Shown here: positions 1 to 4,689 of the stretch, piece after piece | Layout of the letters: every line of letters starts with the position of its first letter | Numbering within the stretch: the first letter of the stretch is position 1 | From: Candidatus Latescibacterota bacterium | GTDB taxonomy: Bacteria; Latescibacterota; UBA2968; GCA-2709665 | Direction: 5' to 3' | Assembly: GCA_030746455.1 (NCBI GenBank) | Contig: JASLMQ010000277.1 | Span: forward strand, 1 to 5,884 | Length of the DNA: 5,884 nt | The notes under the pieces: model-generated | The model's database searches: none | What the model was told of the DNA's origin: nothing | What the model saw: the letters and a program-made list of their open reading frames with translations, nothing else | Program-made: the position numbers and the translations under genes

Positions 1-195
1 TCGTCTCCACTTCTCTTCTTAGTCAGCACCCGTACCGCTTCCTGGCTGGCGAGCTGGGGCCGAAGGGCCTGCTGCCCAGGGGGAGAGGGTGGTGGGAAAC
101 GGACGACGACGCATTGGAGGCTCCCCCGTTGGAGGGATCCCCGCAGCCGTCCTAAGAGCAAGCCGTCCGCAACCACCATTTGGCAATTGCTCTGG

Positions 196-232
196 GCAGG
201 AGAAACCCGTATCCTATGCGGGCTTCTCCTGC
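196..232. repeat. Hairpin, 13 of 14 pairs, upstream of the SDR gene
   Basis: GCAGGAGAA (196-204) pairs perfectly with TTCTCCTGC (224-232). After one A/C mismatch (205/223) the inner CCCG (206-209) pairs with CGGG (219-222), leaving a 9-nt loop. It is followed by CTCTCTCTG-like sequence rather than a clean T-run, so it is a poor intrinsic terminator on the plus strand. It could end an upstream transcript, act as a leader structure, or be an intergenic repeat. Confidence 0.6.
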
Positions 233-261
233 TCTCTCTGTATGCGGCGTGAGGGTGGATT

Positions 262-302
262 GTCTGCGGTCCGTGGTCTGTGGTCTATGGTCCGTGGTCG
301 TG
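262..302 (+). repeat. Tandem heptamer array, consensus GTCYRYG
   Basis: Five complete 7-nt units in phase (GTCTGCG, GTCCGTG, GTCTGTG, GTCTATG, GTCCGTG) are followed by a 6-nt GTCGTG remnant. Differences among full units are confined to positions 4-6 and all are transitions. The array ends 54 nt before the SDR start codon. Heptamer arrays in intergenic DNA are known elsewhere, for example the STRR heptamers of filamentous cyanobacteria, but their function is unsettled. Here it is either a spacer repeat or part of the leader or promoter region. Confidence 0.75.
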
Positions 303-356
303 AAAGAGCAATGAGAGCAGTTCTGCTGAGCGAAGATCCTGACCGAGGGAGGGGCC

Positions 357-1208
357 ATGAAGATCGTCGTAACGGGCAGCAGCGGGCAGATCGGCCGATT
401 CGTGATGAAGGACCTGGTTGCCGCGGGACACACCGCCATCGGGTGGGACGTGAAGCCGCCCGCTGAGGAAGTCGGGAGCTTCGAGCGTGTGGACATCACG
501 GATGAGGCTGCGGTCCAGAAGGGCTTGGCTCAAGCCGACGCGGGGGCGGTGATCCACCTGGGCGCGTGGGCCAACTCCGGAATCGTCTCCGAGACACAGA
601 CCTACGGCGACAACACGCGGGGCACCTTCAACGTGTTCTTCGCGTGCGCCGAGGCGGGGATCAAGCGTGTGGTCTCGGCATCGAGTGGGCAGGTGTACGG
701 TCTGGCGCAGGCCCCGCCGCTCTACGTGCCGATGGATGAAGACCATCCGTTGATGCCGGTGAACGCCTACGCCCACTCGAAGGTGGCGGGAGAAGGGTCG
801 GCGGACTACTTCGTGGCCAACCACGGTATGACGATCCTGTCGTTCCGGTTCATGGGGATTCGGGCGCCCGAGCGGCTCGCCGAGGACATCGAGCGCGTGG
901 CCGCCGATCCCGCGAAGGGCGGCTGGCTGCTGTGGACGCGGACCGACGCGCGCGACGCGGCAGCGGCCTGTCGCCTGGCCTGCGAGGCGGAGACGGTCGA
1001 GTCCGGGCCCTACAACATCACCGGGCCGCGCGTGGTGCTGGATGAGGACACGATGACGCTGGTGAGACGGCACTTCGGGGCCGGCGTGGAGGTCCAGGGT
1101 CTGCTGCCCGGCACCACGTCGCCGCTGGGCTGCGCGCGGGCGCGGCAGGCCTTCGCGTACGAGCCCGCCTACGCGTGGTCGGTGTCGCAGCAGCATCCGG
1201 TTACCTAA
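357..1208 (+). CDS. NAD(P)-dependent epimerase/dehydratase (extended SDR)
   Basis: This is a 283-residue cytoplasmic Rossmann-fold enzyme. The nucleotide-binding motif TGSSGQIG sits at residues 6-13, D31 at the end of the second strand favours NAD(H), and D46 (VDITD) fits the adenine-binding Asp. HLGA (67-70) is the family's HLAA-like strand, and SASSGQVYG (107-115) supplies the catalytic Ser region. The active-site pair is Y138-x-x-x-K142 (YAHSK). The C-terminal part is short, as in uronate dehydrogenase-sized and small sugar epimerase-like members. Such enzymes oxidise, epimerise or dehydrate sugars, sugar acids or nucleotide sugars; the substrate cannot be read here. ATG 357 is well supported: MKIVVTG is a typical N-terminus and AGGGAGGGG lies at 346-354. 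The aminotransferase gene lies 182 bp downstream on the same strand, with strong hairpins between, so co-transcription is possible but unproven. The family is near certain; the reaction is unknown. Confidence 0.93.
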   Translation: MKIVVTGSSGQIGRFVMKDLVAAGHTAIGWDVKPPAEEVGSFERVDITDEAAVQKGLAQADAGAVIHLGAWANSGIVSETQTYGDNTRGTFNVFFACAEAGIKRVVSASSGQVYGLAQAPPLYVPMDEDHPLMPVNAYAHSKVAGEGSADYFVANHGMTILSFRFMGIRAPERLAEDIERVAADPAKGGWLLWTRTDARDAAAACRLACEAETVESGPYNITGPRVVLDEDTMTLVRRHFGAGVEVQGLLPGTTSPLGCARARQAFAYEPAYAWSVSQQHPVT

Positions 1209-1210
1209 CC

Positions 1211-1253
1211 CCCCTGTCCCCCCTTCCCGGCGCGGGAAGGGGGGAAGCAGGGG
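1211..1253 (+). terminator. GC-rich hairpin just after the SDR stop codon
   Basis: A run of C and TT (1218-1228) pairs over 11 bp with GGGAAGGGGGG (1234-1244), and G1229/C1233 can add a twelfth pair over a GCG loop. An outer CCCCTG (1211-1216) can pair with CAGGGG (1248-1253). It begins 2 nt after the TAA at 1206-1208, a natural place for a transcript 3' end. No T-run follows on the plus strand, so it may stabilise the 3' end or be a GC-rich intergenic repeat rather than a true intrinsic terminator. Confidence 0.45.
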
Positions 1254-1274
1254 CGACGCATGCGTCGCCCCTGC
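1247..1274. repeat. Perfect 28-nt palindrome centred on GCATGC
   Basis: The sequence from GCAGGGGCGACGCA (1247-1260) to its exact complement (1261-1274) is a perfect palindrome with no spacer. It resembles GGGGCGACGCATGCGTCGCC-type intergenic repeats that I recall from several unrelated bacterial genomes. Its left arm, CAGGGG at 1248-1253, is the same segment used by the outer stem of the preceding hairpin, so the two pairings are mutually exclusive in RNA. It could be a REP-like repeat or a dimeric protein-binding site. Confidence 0.75.
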
Positions 1275-1328
1275 GGGTCGCATCGTTCACGAAAAACCCA
1301 ACCTTGCCGGGGCGGACCCATGTGCTGG

Positions 1329-1351
1329 TCCTCCGCAGCTACAGCGGAGGA
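1329..1351 (+). repeat. Short hairpin in the aminotransferase leader
   Basis: TCCTCCGC (1329-1336) and GCGGAGGA (1344-1351) form a perfect 8-bp stem with loop AGCTACA. It ends 25 nt before the ribosome binding site of the aminotransferase gene. The TCCTCC arm could in principle also pair with the downstream GGGAGG and mask the site, but nothing more supports regulation. Confidence 0.4.
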
Positions 1352-1376
1352 GGATCCGCCCTCAGGAGCCGTGACG

Positions 1377-1383
1377 AGGGAGG
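1377..1383 (+). promoter_or_regulatory. Ribosome binding site fixing a GTG start
   Basis: AGGGAGG lies 7 nt before GTG 1391, an ideal spacing. The same core precedes the SDR start and AGGGAG precedes the oxidoreductase start, so the pattern is consistent across the window. It decides the aminotransferase start: the in-frame upstream ATG at 1175 lies inside the SDR gene and would translate the palindromic spacer. Confidence 0.75.
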
Positions 1384-1390
1384 ACGACTG

Positions 1391-2560
1391 GTGTATCGAA
1401 TCGGCGGTGTGGAGCTGAAGCGGATCGAGCGACTGTTCGATGGCGGGAAGATGTTCAGGTATCGGGAGAAGGGGGAGTGCGACCGGTTCGAGGCGGCCTG
1501 GGGCAAGCACCTGGGCGTGAAGTACGTGCGGATGACCACGAGCGGAACGTCGGCGCTCTACGCGGCACTCGTGGGGATGAAGATCGGGCCCGGTGACGCG
1601 GTGATCGTGCCGGCCTGCACGTATATGGCCACCGCGCTCGCGGTGCTGGCCGCTGGTGCGATCCCGATCGTGGCCGACGTGGACGAATCGATCACGCTGT
1701 GCGCGAAGGACCTGGAGCGACGGATCACGCCGGCGACGCGGGCCGTGATCCCCGTGCACATGTGGGGCCTGTCGTGCAATATGAAGGCGATCATGCGGGT
1801 GGCCCGGAAGCACAAGCTCCTGGTACTGGAGGACGCGTGCCAGGCGGTGGGCGGGGGATACGAGGGCAAGGCCCTGGGCTCGATCGGCCACGCAGGCGCC
1901 TTCAGCTTCAACTACTACAAGAACATGTCGAGCGGTGAGGGCGGCGCGTTCGCAACGAACAACCGCACTACGTACGATCGCGGTTCGGTGGCGGTGGACT
2001 GCTGCTCGTACTACTGGAATCCCGAGGAGAAGCGCGACGACCTGCAGTTCGCGGGCCACAATCTCAGGGCGACGGAGGTGTCGGGGGCGATCCTCAACGG
2101 TCAGCTGACGCGGATCGACGGGATGCTCTTGAAGATGCGGTCGCACAAGGCCGGGCTGATCCGGGCCGGAGAGGACGCGGGACTGACGTCGATCAAGAAC
2201 AACAGCCTGGGCCACGATTGCGGGACGAACCTGGGATTCATCTTTCCCACGGAGACGGAGGCGCGGGCGTTCTCGAAGCGGCTTAGGAAGGAACGGGTGG
2301 GGGCGTTCCTACCCATCGACACGGGCCGGCACGTGTACACGCGGTGGGATCCGATCCTGCGCAAGCAGGGCGGCCATCACCCGAGGATGAACCCCTTCAA
2401 CTTCCCCGAGAACCGGAAGCTGAAGGTGAAGTACACGATGGATATGTGCAGCGACTCGCTGGACATCCTGAGCCGCAGCGTGCTGGTTCCGATGCACCCG
2501 GACAACACGCGGAGTCGGGTCCGTAAGATGGGGGAGGGGATCAGGAGGGCAGCGACCTGA
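1391..2560 (+). CDS. DegT/DnrJ/EryC1/StrS family PLP aminotransferase
   Basis: This fold-type I PLP enzyme has 389 residues from the GTG start, typical for the family. Visible signatures are the phosphate-binding SGTSAL (51-56), the PxxTY(M)A segment VPACTYMAT (73-81), ADVDE (95-99), and LEDACQAVGG (146-155), where D148 contacts the pyridine nitrogen. The Schiff-base segment is FSFNYYKNMSSGEGG (171-185) with K177 as the PLP lysine, followed by GHNLRATEVSGA (222-233). The catalytic lysine is present, which argues for transamination rather than ColD-type deoxygenation, where it is replaced by His. Family members normally move an amino group from glutamate or glutamine onto a keto-sugar or keto-cyclitol, often one made by an SDR or Gfo/Idh/MocA dehydrogenase; both occur in this window. 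A longer reading from ATG 1175 would add 72 residues of low-complexity translated palindrome and is rejected. The family is certain; the substrate is unknown. Confidence 0.93.
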   Translation: MYRIGGVELKRIERLFDGGKMFRYREKGECDRFEAAWGKHLGVKYVRMTTSGTSALYAALVGMKIGPGDAVIVPACTYMATALAVLAAGAIPIVADVDESITLCAKDLERRITPATRAVIPVHMWGLSCNMKAIMRVARKHKLLVLEDACQAVGGGYEGKALGSIGHAGAFSFNYYKNMSSGEGGAFATNNRTTYDRGSVAVDCCSYYWNPEEKRDDLQFAGHNLRATEVSGAILNGQLTRIDGMLLKMRSHKAGLIRAGEDAGLTSIKNNSLGHDCGTNLGFIFPTETEARAFSKRLRKERVGAFLPIDTGRHVYTRWDPILRKQGGHHPRMNPFNFPENRKLKVKYTMDMCSDSLDILSRSVLVPMHPDNTRSRVRKMGEGIRRAAT

Positions 2561-2594
2561 CCCCAATTCCAAGACAGCTGAACCACGGAGGGCA

Positions 2595-2613
2595 CCCCGC
2601 GTCAAGCCCGGGG
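2595..2613. repeat. Small REP-like palindrome (CCCCG/CGGGG)
   Basis: CCCCG (2595-2599) pairs with CGGGG (2609-2613) around CGTCAAGCC. Read on the minus strand, CCCCGGGCTTGACGCGGGG resembles the CCCGGGCTTGTCCCGGG-type repeats common in alphaproteobacterial spacers, though convergent origin is possible for such short GC-rich motifs. Confidence 0.4.
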
Positions 2614-2718
2614 CAGGCTACGAGCACGAAGGAAGGACGAGGAGGCCCGCGAGAATTTTCGGGCAGGCTCAGTGGTAGACCTGTACGACCTTGCGATGGA
2701 GTAGGGTGCAAACACGCC

Positions 2719-2749
2719 CTCACAGGCGCGTACGACTCGCGCCTGTGAG
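2719..2749. repeat. Perfect 12-bp inverted repeat with 7-nt loop
   Basis: CTCACAGGCGCG (2719-2730) pairs perfectly with CGCGCCTGTGAG (2738-2749) around TACGACT. It is 159 nt past the aminotransferase stop. No T-run follows on either strand, so it does not fit a standard intrinsic terminator. It could end transcription with Rho, stabilise mRNA, or be an intergenic repeat. Confidence 0.6.
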
Positions 2750-2867
2750 ATGGCGGGCAGGGGTAGGGAGGAGGGACGGAGGGGTTACGGGCGAGAGGCG
2801 GCGACGGGATCGAGCGATGGGTCGGCGTGATTGAAATGGCGGCAGGGACGCCGGGCCTGACCCCCCC

Positions 2868-2920
2868 AGCGCGGGGCTAAACCCCCGCGCTCGGACCACC
2901 AACCCTGCCTGCGGCAGGCT
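2868..2920 (+). repeat. Double-hairpin repeat, copy 1
   Basis: Hairpin A: AGCGCGGGG (2868-2876), loop CTAAAC, CCCCGCGCT (2883-2891). A 12-nt linker ending in CCACCAAC follows. Hairpin B: CCTGCC (2904-2909), loop TGC, GGCAGG (2913-2918). The element matches copy 2 at 46 of 53 positions with no gaps, offset 261 bp, and four of the seven differences are paired changes that keep both stems intact. Confidence 0.8.
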
Positions 2921-2952
2921 GAAAGCCGTTCCCTAGCGCTACCGCGATTGTC

Positions 2953-2997
2953 ATTGCGAGGCCCGGGTTCCGTCATCGGAACCCGGGCCGTGGCAAT
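2953..2997. repeat. Long palindrome of the GTCATTGCGAG...GCAATC type
   Basis: A 13-bp perfect stem (2960-2972 with 2977-2989, core GGCCCGGGTTCCG) closes a TCAT tetraloop. It is flanked by an outer ATTGC (2953-2957) / GCAAT (2993-2997) stem with a small GA/GTG internal loop. The outer frame GTCATTGCGAGG...GGCAATCTC resembles palindromic repeats I recall from many bacterial genomes (Deltaproteobacteria, Rickettsiales and others). It lies between the two double-hairpin copies. Most likely a small non-autonomous repeat; a terminator role is possible but there is no T-run. Confidence 0.7.
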
Positions 2998-3099
2998 CTC
3001 GGTCCACCTATCGCATCGGGCAACGCGCAAGAGCACGCGTAGCCTTGGGGCCTCCGCGGCCCAGCCAATGGGCACCCCCGCAAACAAAGCCGCTCGAGG

Positions 3100-3123
3100 G
3101 CCCGGCATCAACCTACTTCCCCA
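3100..3123 (+). repeat. 24-bp direct repeat, left copy
   Basis: Begins GCCCGGCATCAACCT and continues to TCCCCA. It matches 3206-3229 at 21 of 24 positions. The two copies bracket double-hairpin copy 2, with 5 nt and 24 nt between. They are too long and too diverged for a fresh target-site duplication, so more likely part of a larger composite repeat. Confidence 0.5.
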
Positions 3124-3128
3124 ACGCC

Positions 3129-3181
3129 AGCGCAGGGCTAAACCCCTGCGCTGGAGCCACCAACCCCGCCTGCGGCGGGCT
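3129..3181 (+). repeat. Double-hairpin repeat, copy 2
   Basis: Hairpin A: AGCGCAGGG (3129-3137), loop CTAAAC, CCCTGCGCT (3144-3152), extendable by CC/GG outside to 11 bp. Hairpin B: CCCGCC (3165-3170), loop TGC, GGCGGG (3174-3179). Relative to copy 1, G2873/C2886 becomes A3134/T3147 in hairpin A, and T2906/A2916 becomes C3167/G3177 in hairpin B. Both are compensatory. The loop and CCACCAAC linker are unchanged. Confidence 0.8.
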
Positions 3182-3205
3182 ATGAACCTACGCCGCAACA
3201 CCAGC

Positions 3206-3229
3206 GCCCGCCATCAACCTGCCTCCCCA
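3206..3229 (+). repeat. 24-bp direct repeat, right copy
   Basis: Begins GCCCGCCATCAACCT and continues to TCCCCA. It differs from the left copy (3100-3123) only at the sixth, sixteenth and eighteenth positions. Confidence 0.5.
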
Positions 3230-3255
3230 CCCCCTGCGTGCCCGGTTGCCTGGCA

Positions 3256-3281
3256 CTGCCTCTGCAGTCGCTAAGAGGCAG
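3256..3281 (-). terminator. Hairpin downstream of the oxidoreductase, weak terminator candidate
   Basis: CTGCCTCT (3256-3263) pairs with AGAGGCAG (3274-3281) over a 10-nt loop. It is 75 nt past the leftward oxidoreductase stop, and a second small stem (GTGCC/GGCAC, 3238-3256) lies just beyond. No T-run follows on the minus strand, so termination here would have to be Rho-dependent, or the hairpin only protects the 3' end. Confidence 0.3.
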
Positions 3282-3355
3282 CATGCGTTCCGGAGTGGCA
3301 CCGGAAGTACCCGGGGTAGTGGGTTCGGGCCTGCCTCCAGACCAAGTTCCCCAAG

Positions 3356-4462
3356 TCAAGACTTCGGTCTTCCCCAAATCTGGGGATTCTGCTTGTGGCA
3401 CTCCTCGATCACGGCGATCTGACGGCGCACCTGCTCGGGCGTGATCTCGAGCGGCCGGCCCCGCGTGAGGGTCTTGTGGAGCATGTTGTAGAACTTGCCG
3501 GTCATGCCGCCCTGGGTGGGGGCCGCGGCCGCGGAGTAGGTCGCACCGCGCTTCTTCTCCTCGTCGGCCGACCAGGTCTCGGTATGCCACTTCAGGTCCT
3601 CGCGCACGTACGCGGGCTCGCCCTTGGCGTCCTCGATCGGGTCCAAGATGAGCTTCTGCTTCGGGCTCTCCTTGATCTTGTAGTACTTCCACTCCGCGGT
3701 CGACGTGGTCGCCGTGAGCCCGCCGCGGCTGCCGTAGACCTGATAGGTGAAGGGCGGGTAGGCGCAGCAGGAGGAGATCTCGACGTCGATCAGGGGACGG
3801 TCCTTCCCGCTCAGCAGGACCTTCACGTGGTTCTCGGCGTTGCCGAACGAACCCTCCGTGTTGTCCATGAAGCAAGTGACCTTGGGCATGCCCTCGCCGA
3901 AGAGCTGAAGCGCCTGGTCCATGGGGTGCGGCCCCGTGTTGAGCAGGTTGCCGCCCTTGCGGCGGGTGAGGGTCTGCCAGTCCCAGCGCCGCGAGTGGCC
4001 GTTGAACTGAAGGGAGATCTGAACGATACGTCCGAGCACGCCCGACTTGATGACCTTCTGCACTTGCTGGAAGTAGGGCGCGTACCTGGACTGCTGGTAG
4101 ATCGCGAACACCTTGCCCGTCTTCTTCGACATCCGGATGAGGCGATCGACGTCCTTGGCGTGGGGGGCCAGCGGCTTTTCCGAGAGCAGGTTGTGGCCGG
4201 CCTTGAGGATCGCCAGGTTGATGGGCGAGTGCATGTAGCTGTAGCTGGCGTTGACGACGAGGTCGAGGTCGTCGCGCTCGAGCATCTTCCGGTAGTCGCG
4301 ATACACGTCGCACCCGTAGTCGGCAGCGGCCATGTCCCTGCGTTTCTTGAGCAGGTCCACGACAGCGGCGATCTCGAATCGTTTGTCCGCAGACAGATAG
4401 CTGGTGTGGATCTGCCGGCCGCTTCGACCCTGGCCGATAACGGCGACCTTGAGCTTCTTCAT
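3356..4462 (-). CDS. Gfo/Idh/MocA family oxidoreductase
   Basis: This 368-residue cytoplasmic NAD(P)-dependent dehydrogenase has the family's two domains. The Rossmann motif VAVIGQGRSG (6-15) gives G10-x-G12-x-x-G15, with D36 after strand 2 favouring NAD(H). The family-hallmark EKP is at 95-97, with K96 as catalytic lysine. The C-terminal substrate domain begins near 125 and contains GGNLLNTGPHPMD (170-182), giving H179 and D182. The Asp of the inositol dehydrogenase triad (K97-D172-H176 in B. subtilis IolG) is Asn here (N175), as in the WlbA/WbpB-like and several other subfamilies. Members oxidise a hydroxyl of a sugar, cyclitol or nucleotide sugar to a ketone. ATG 4462 is chosen because the fold begins there and AGGGAG precedes it; the longer frame to 4522 adds 20 unrelated residues. 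The dehydratase gene lies upstream on the same strand, 227 bp away, with a possible promoter between. The family is certain; the substrate is unknown. Confidence 0.93.
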   Translation of the reverse strand: MKKLKVAVIGQGRSGRQIHTSYLSADKRFEIAAVVDLLKKRRDMAAADYGCDVYRDYRKMLERDDLDLVVNASYSYMHSPINLAILKAGHNLLSEKPLAPHAKDVDRLIRMSKKTGKVFAIYQQSRYAPYFQQVQKVIKSGVLGRIVQISLQFNGHSRRWDWQTLTRRKGGNLLNTGPHPMDQALQLFGEGMPKVTCFMDNTEGSFGNAENHVKVLLSGKDRPLIDVEISSCCAYPPFTYQVYGSRGGLTATTSTAEWKYYKIKESPKQKLILDPIEDAKGEPAYVREDLKWHTETWSADEEKKRGATYSAAAAPTQGGMTGKFYNMLHKTLTRGRPLEITPEQVRRQIAVIEECHKQNPQIWGRPKS

Positions 4463-4469
4463 TTCAGCT

Positions 4470-4475
4470 CTCCCT
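4470..4475 (-). promoter_or_regulatory. Ribosome binding site of the oxidoreductase
   Basis: On the minus strand AGGGAG sits 7 nt before ATG 4462. It decides for this start over the upstream in-frame initiation codon at 4522, which lies within the promoter-like region and has no such site. Confidence 0.7.
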
Positions 4476-4509
4476 TCTGGCGTGTCTTTGTGATGTGATA
4501 CTAACTGAC

Positions 4510-4538
4510 GGTATAGAACCAATCGGTCGGATTCTCAA
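4510..4538 (-). promoter_or_regulatory. Sigma-70-type promoter candidate for the oxidoreductase
   Basis: On the minus strand TTGAGA (4538-4533) matches the -35 consensus at 5 of 6 positions. TATACC (4515-4510) matches the -10 consensus at 4 of 6, with exactly 17 bp between. Transcription would start near 4503, giving a leader of about 40 nt to ATG 4462. The -35 box overlaps the conserved edge of the heptamer element at 4531-4553. If real, the oxidoreductase can be expressed separately from the dehydratase upstream. Confidence 0.5.
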
Positions 4539-4543
4539 TGTCG

Positions 4544-4684
4544 GCAGAAGGCAGAGGGCAAAAGGCAAAGGTGAAACCGGGCCTACGGCCGTCACGAGTG
4601 GACCTGCTGCGAGATGCAGTCACTCATAGGATACGCGGCCCCCTGAGGCGGTGTCCCCTCTGCCCTCTGCCTTTTGCCTTCTGC
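4544..4684. repeat. 141-bp element with inverted GCARARG heptamer arrays
   Basis: The left arm (4544-4571) has four in-phase units: GCAGAAG, GCAGAGG, GCAAAAG, GCAAAGG. The right arm (4657-4684) is the same kind of array in opposite orientation, reading on the minus strand GCAGAAG, GCAAAAG, GCAGAGG, GCAGAGG. All differences are transitions at positions 4 and 6. The 28-bp arms match as inverted repeats at 23 of 28 positions and enclose 85 bp containing only small stems (for example CTGC/GCAG around 4607-4619). No gene is inside. The layout is MITE-like or could fold as one long stem in RNA. The right arm ends 5 nt before the end of the dehydratase gene. Confidence 0.7.
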
Positions 4685-4689
4685 CTGCC

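Larger units (their letters stand above)
1..356. other. Non-coding leader region upstream of the SDR gene
   Basis: No convincing gene is visible here: the open frames crossing it have no family features, and the longest ones run into the SDR gene in another frame. It holds a wide-spaced inverted repeat (AGAGCAA at 155-161, TTGCTCT at 187-193), a long hairpin (196-232), a heptamer array (262-302) and the ribosome binding site of the next gene. TTGGCA at 180-185 and TATCCT at 210-215 resemble promoter hexamers, but their 24-bp spacing is too long, so I do not call a promoter. The left edge could be the tail of an unseen upstream gene, but nothing supports that. Confidence 0.6.
2561..3355. other. 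Repeat-rich non-coding gap between converging genes
   Basis: The 795 bp between the aminotransferase and oxidoreductase stops hold no credible gene: open frames here are repetitive, Arg/Pro/Ala-rich and run through palindromes. At least six inverted-repeat structures are spaced along it, including two copies of one double-hairpin element, plus a 24-bp direct repeat. Both neighbouring transcripts end here, a typical place for REP/BIME-type repeats. No tRNA or recognised RNA family was seen. Confidence 0.75.

Noticed and set aside
89..466. 125-residue plus-strand open frame in the leader
   Set aside because: It crosses the hairpin and heptamer array and then overlaps the SDR gene out of frame; no protein features.
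285..1283. Long minus-strand open frame opposite the SDR gene
   Set aside because: Arg/Gly/Pro/His-rich with no motifs; typical antisense frame in high-GC DNA.
1175..1390. N-terminal extension of the aminotransferase from ATG 1175
   Set aside because: It overlaps the SDR gene, translates the palindromic spacer, has no family similarity, and GTG 1391 has an ideal ribosome binding site.
1205..2215. Long minus-strand open frame opposite the aminotransferase
   Set aside because: Low-complexity composition and no domain; shadow of the PLP enzyme.
2868..3229. Possible CRISPR array or phage attachment sites
   Set aside because: Only two copies of each repeat, unequal spacing, diverged copies, no cas genes, integrase or tRNA.
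2785..3274. Open frames of 108 and 138 residues in the convergent gap
   Set aside because: They run through the hairpin repeats, are Arg/Pro/Ala-rich, and have no family features.
3370..3387. TCCCCA/TGGGGA palindrome near the oxidoreductase stop as an operator or terminator
   Set aside because: It lies inside the last codons of the gene and is short; with AAGAC-TTCG-GTCTT beside it, it may be structural, but evidence is too thin to call.
3395..4498. Long plus-strand open frame opposite the oxidoreductase
   Set aside because: Val/Leu/Asp/Gly-rich antisense shadow without motifs; the minus-strand frame has clear family signatures.
4463..4522. Twenty-residue extension of the oxidoreductase to 4522
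   Set aside because: The Rossmann fold begins at MKKLKVAVIG with AGGGAG 7 nt upstream; the extension covers the promoter-like region.
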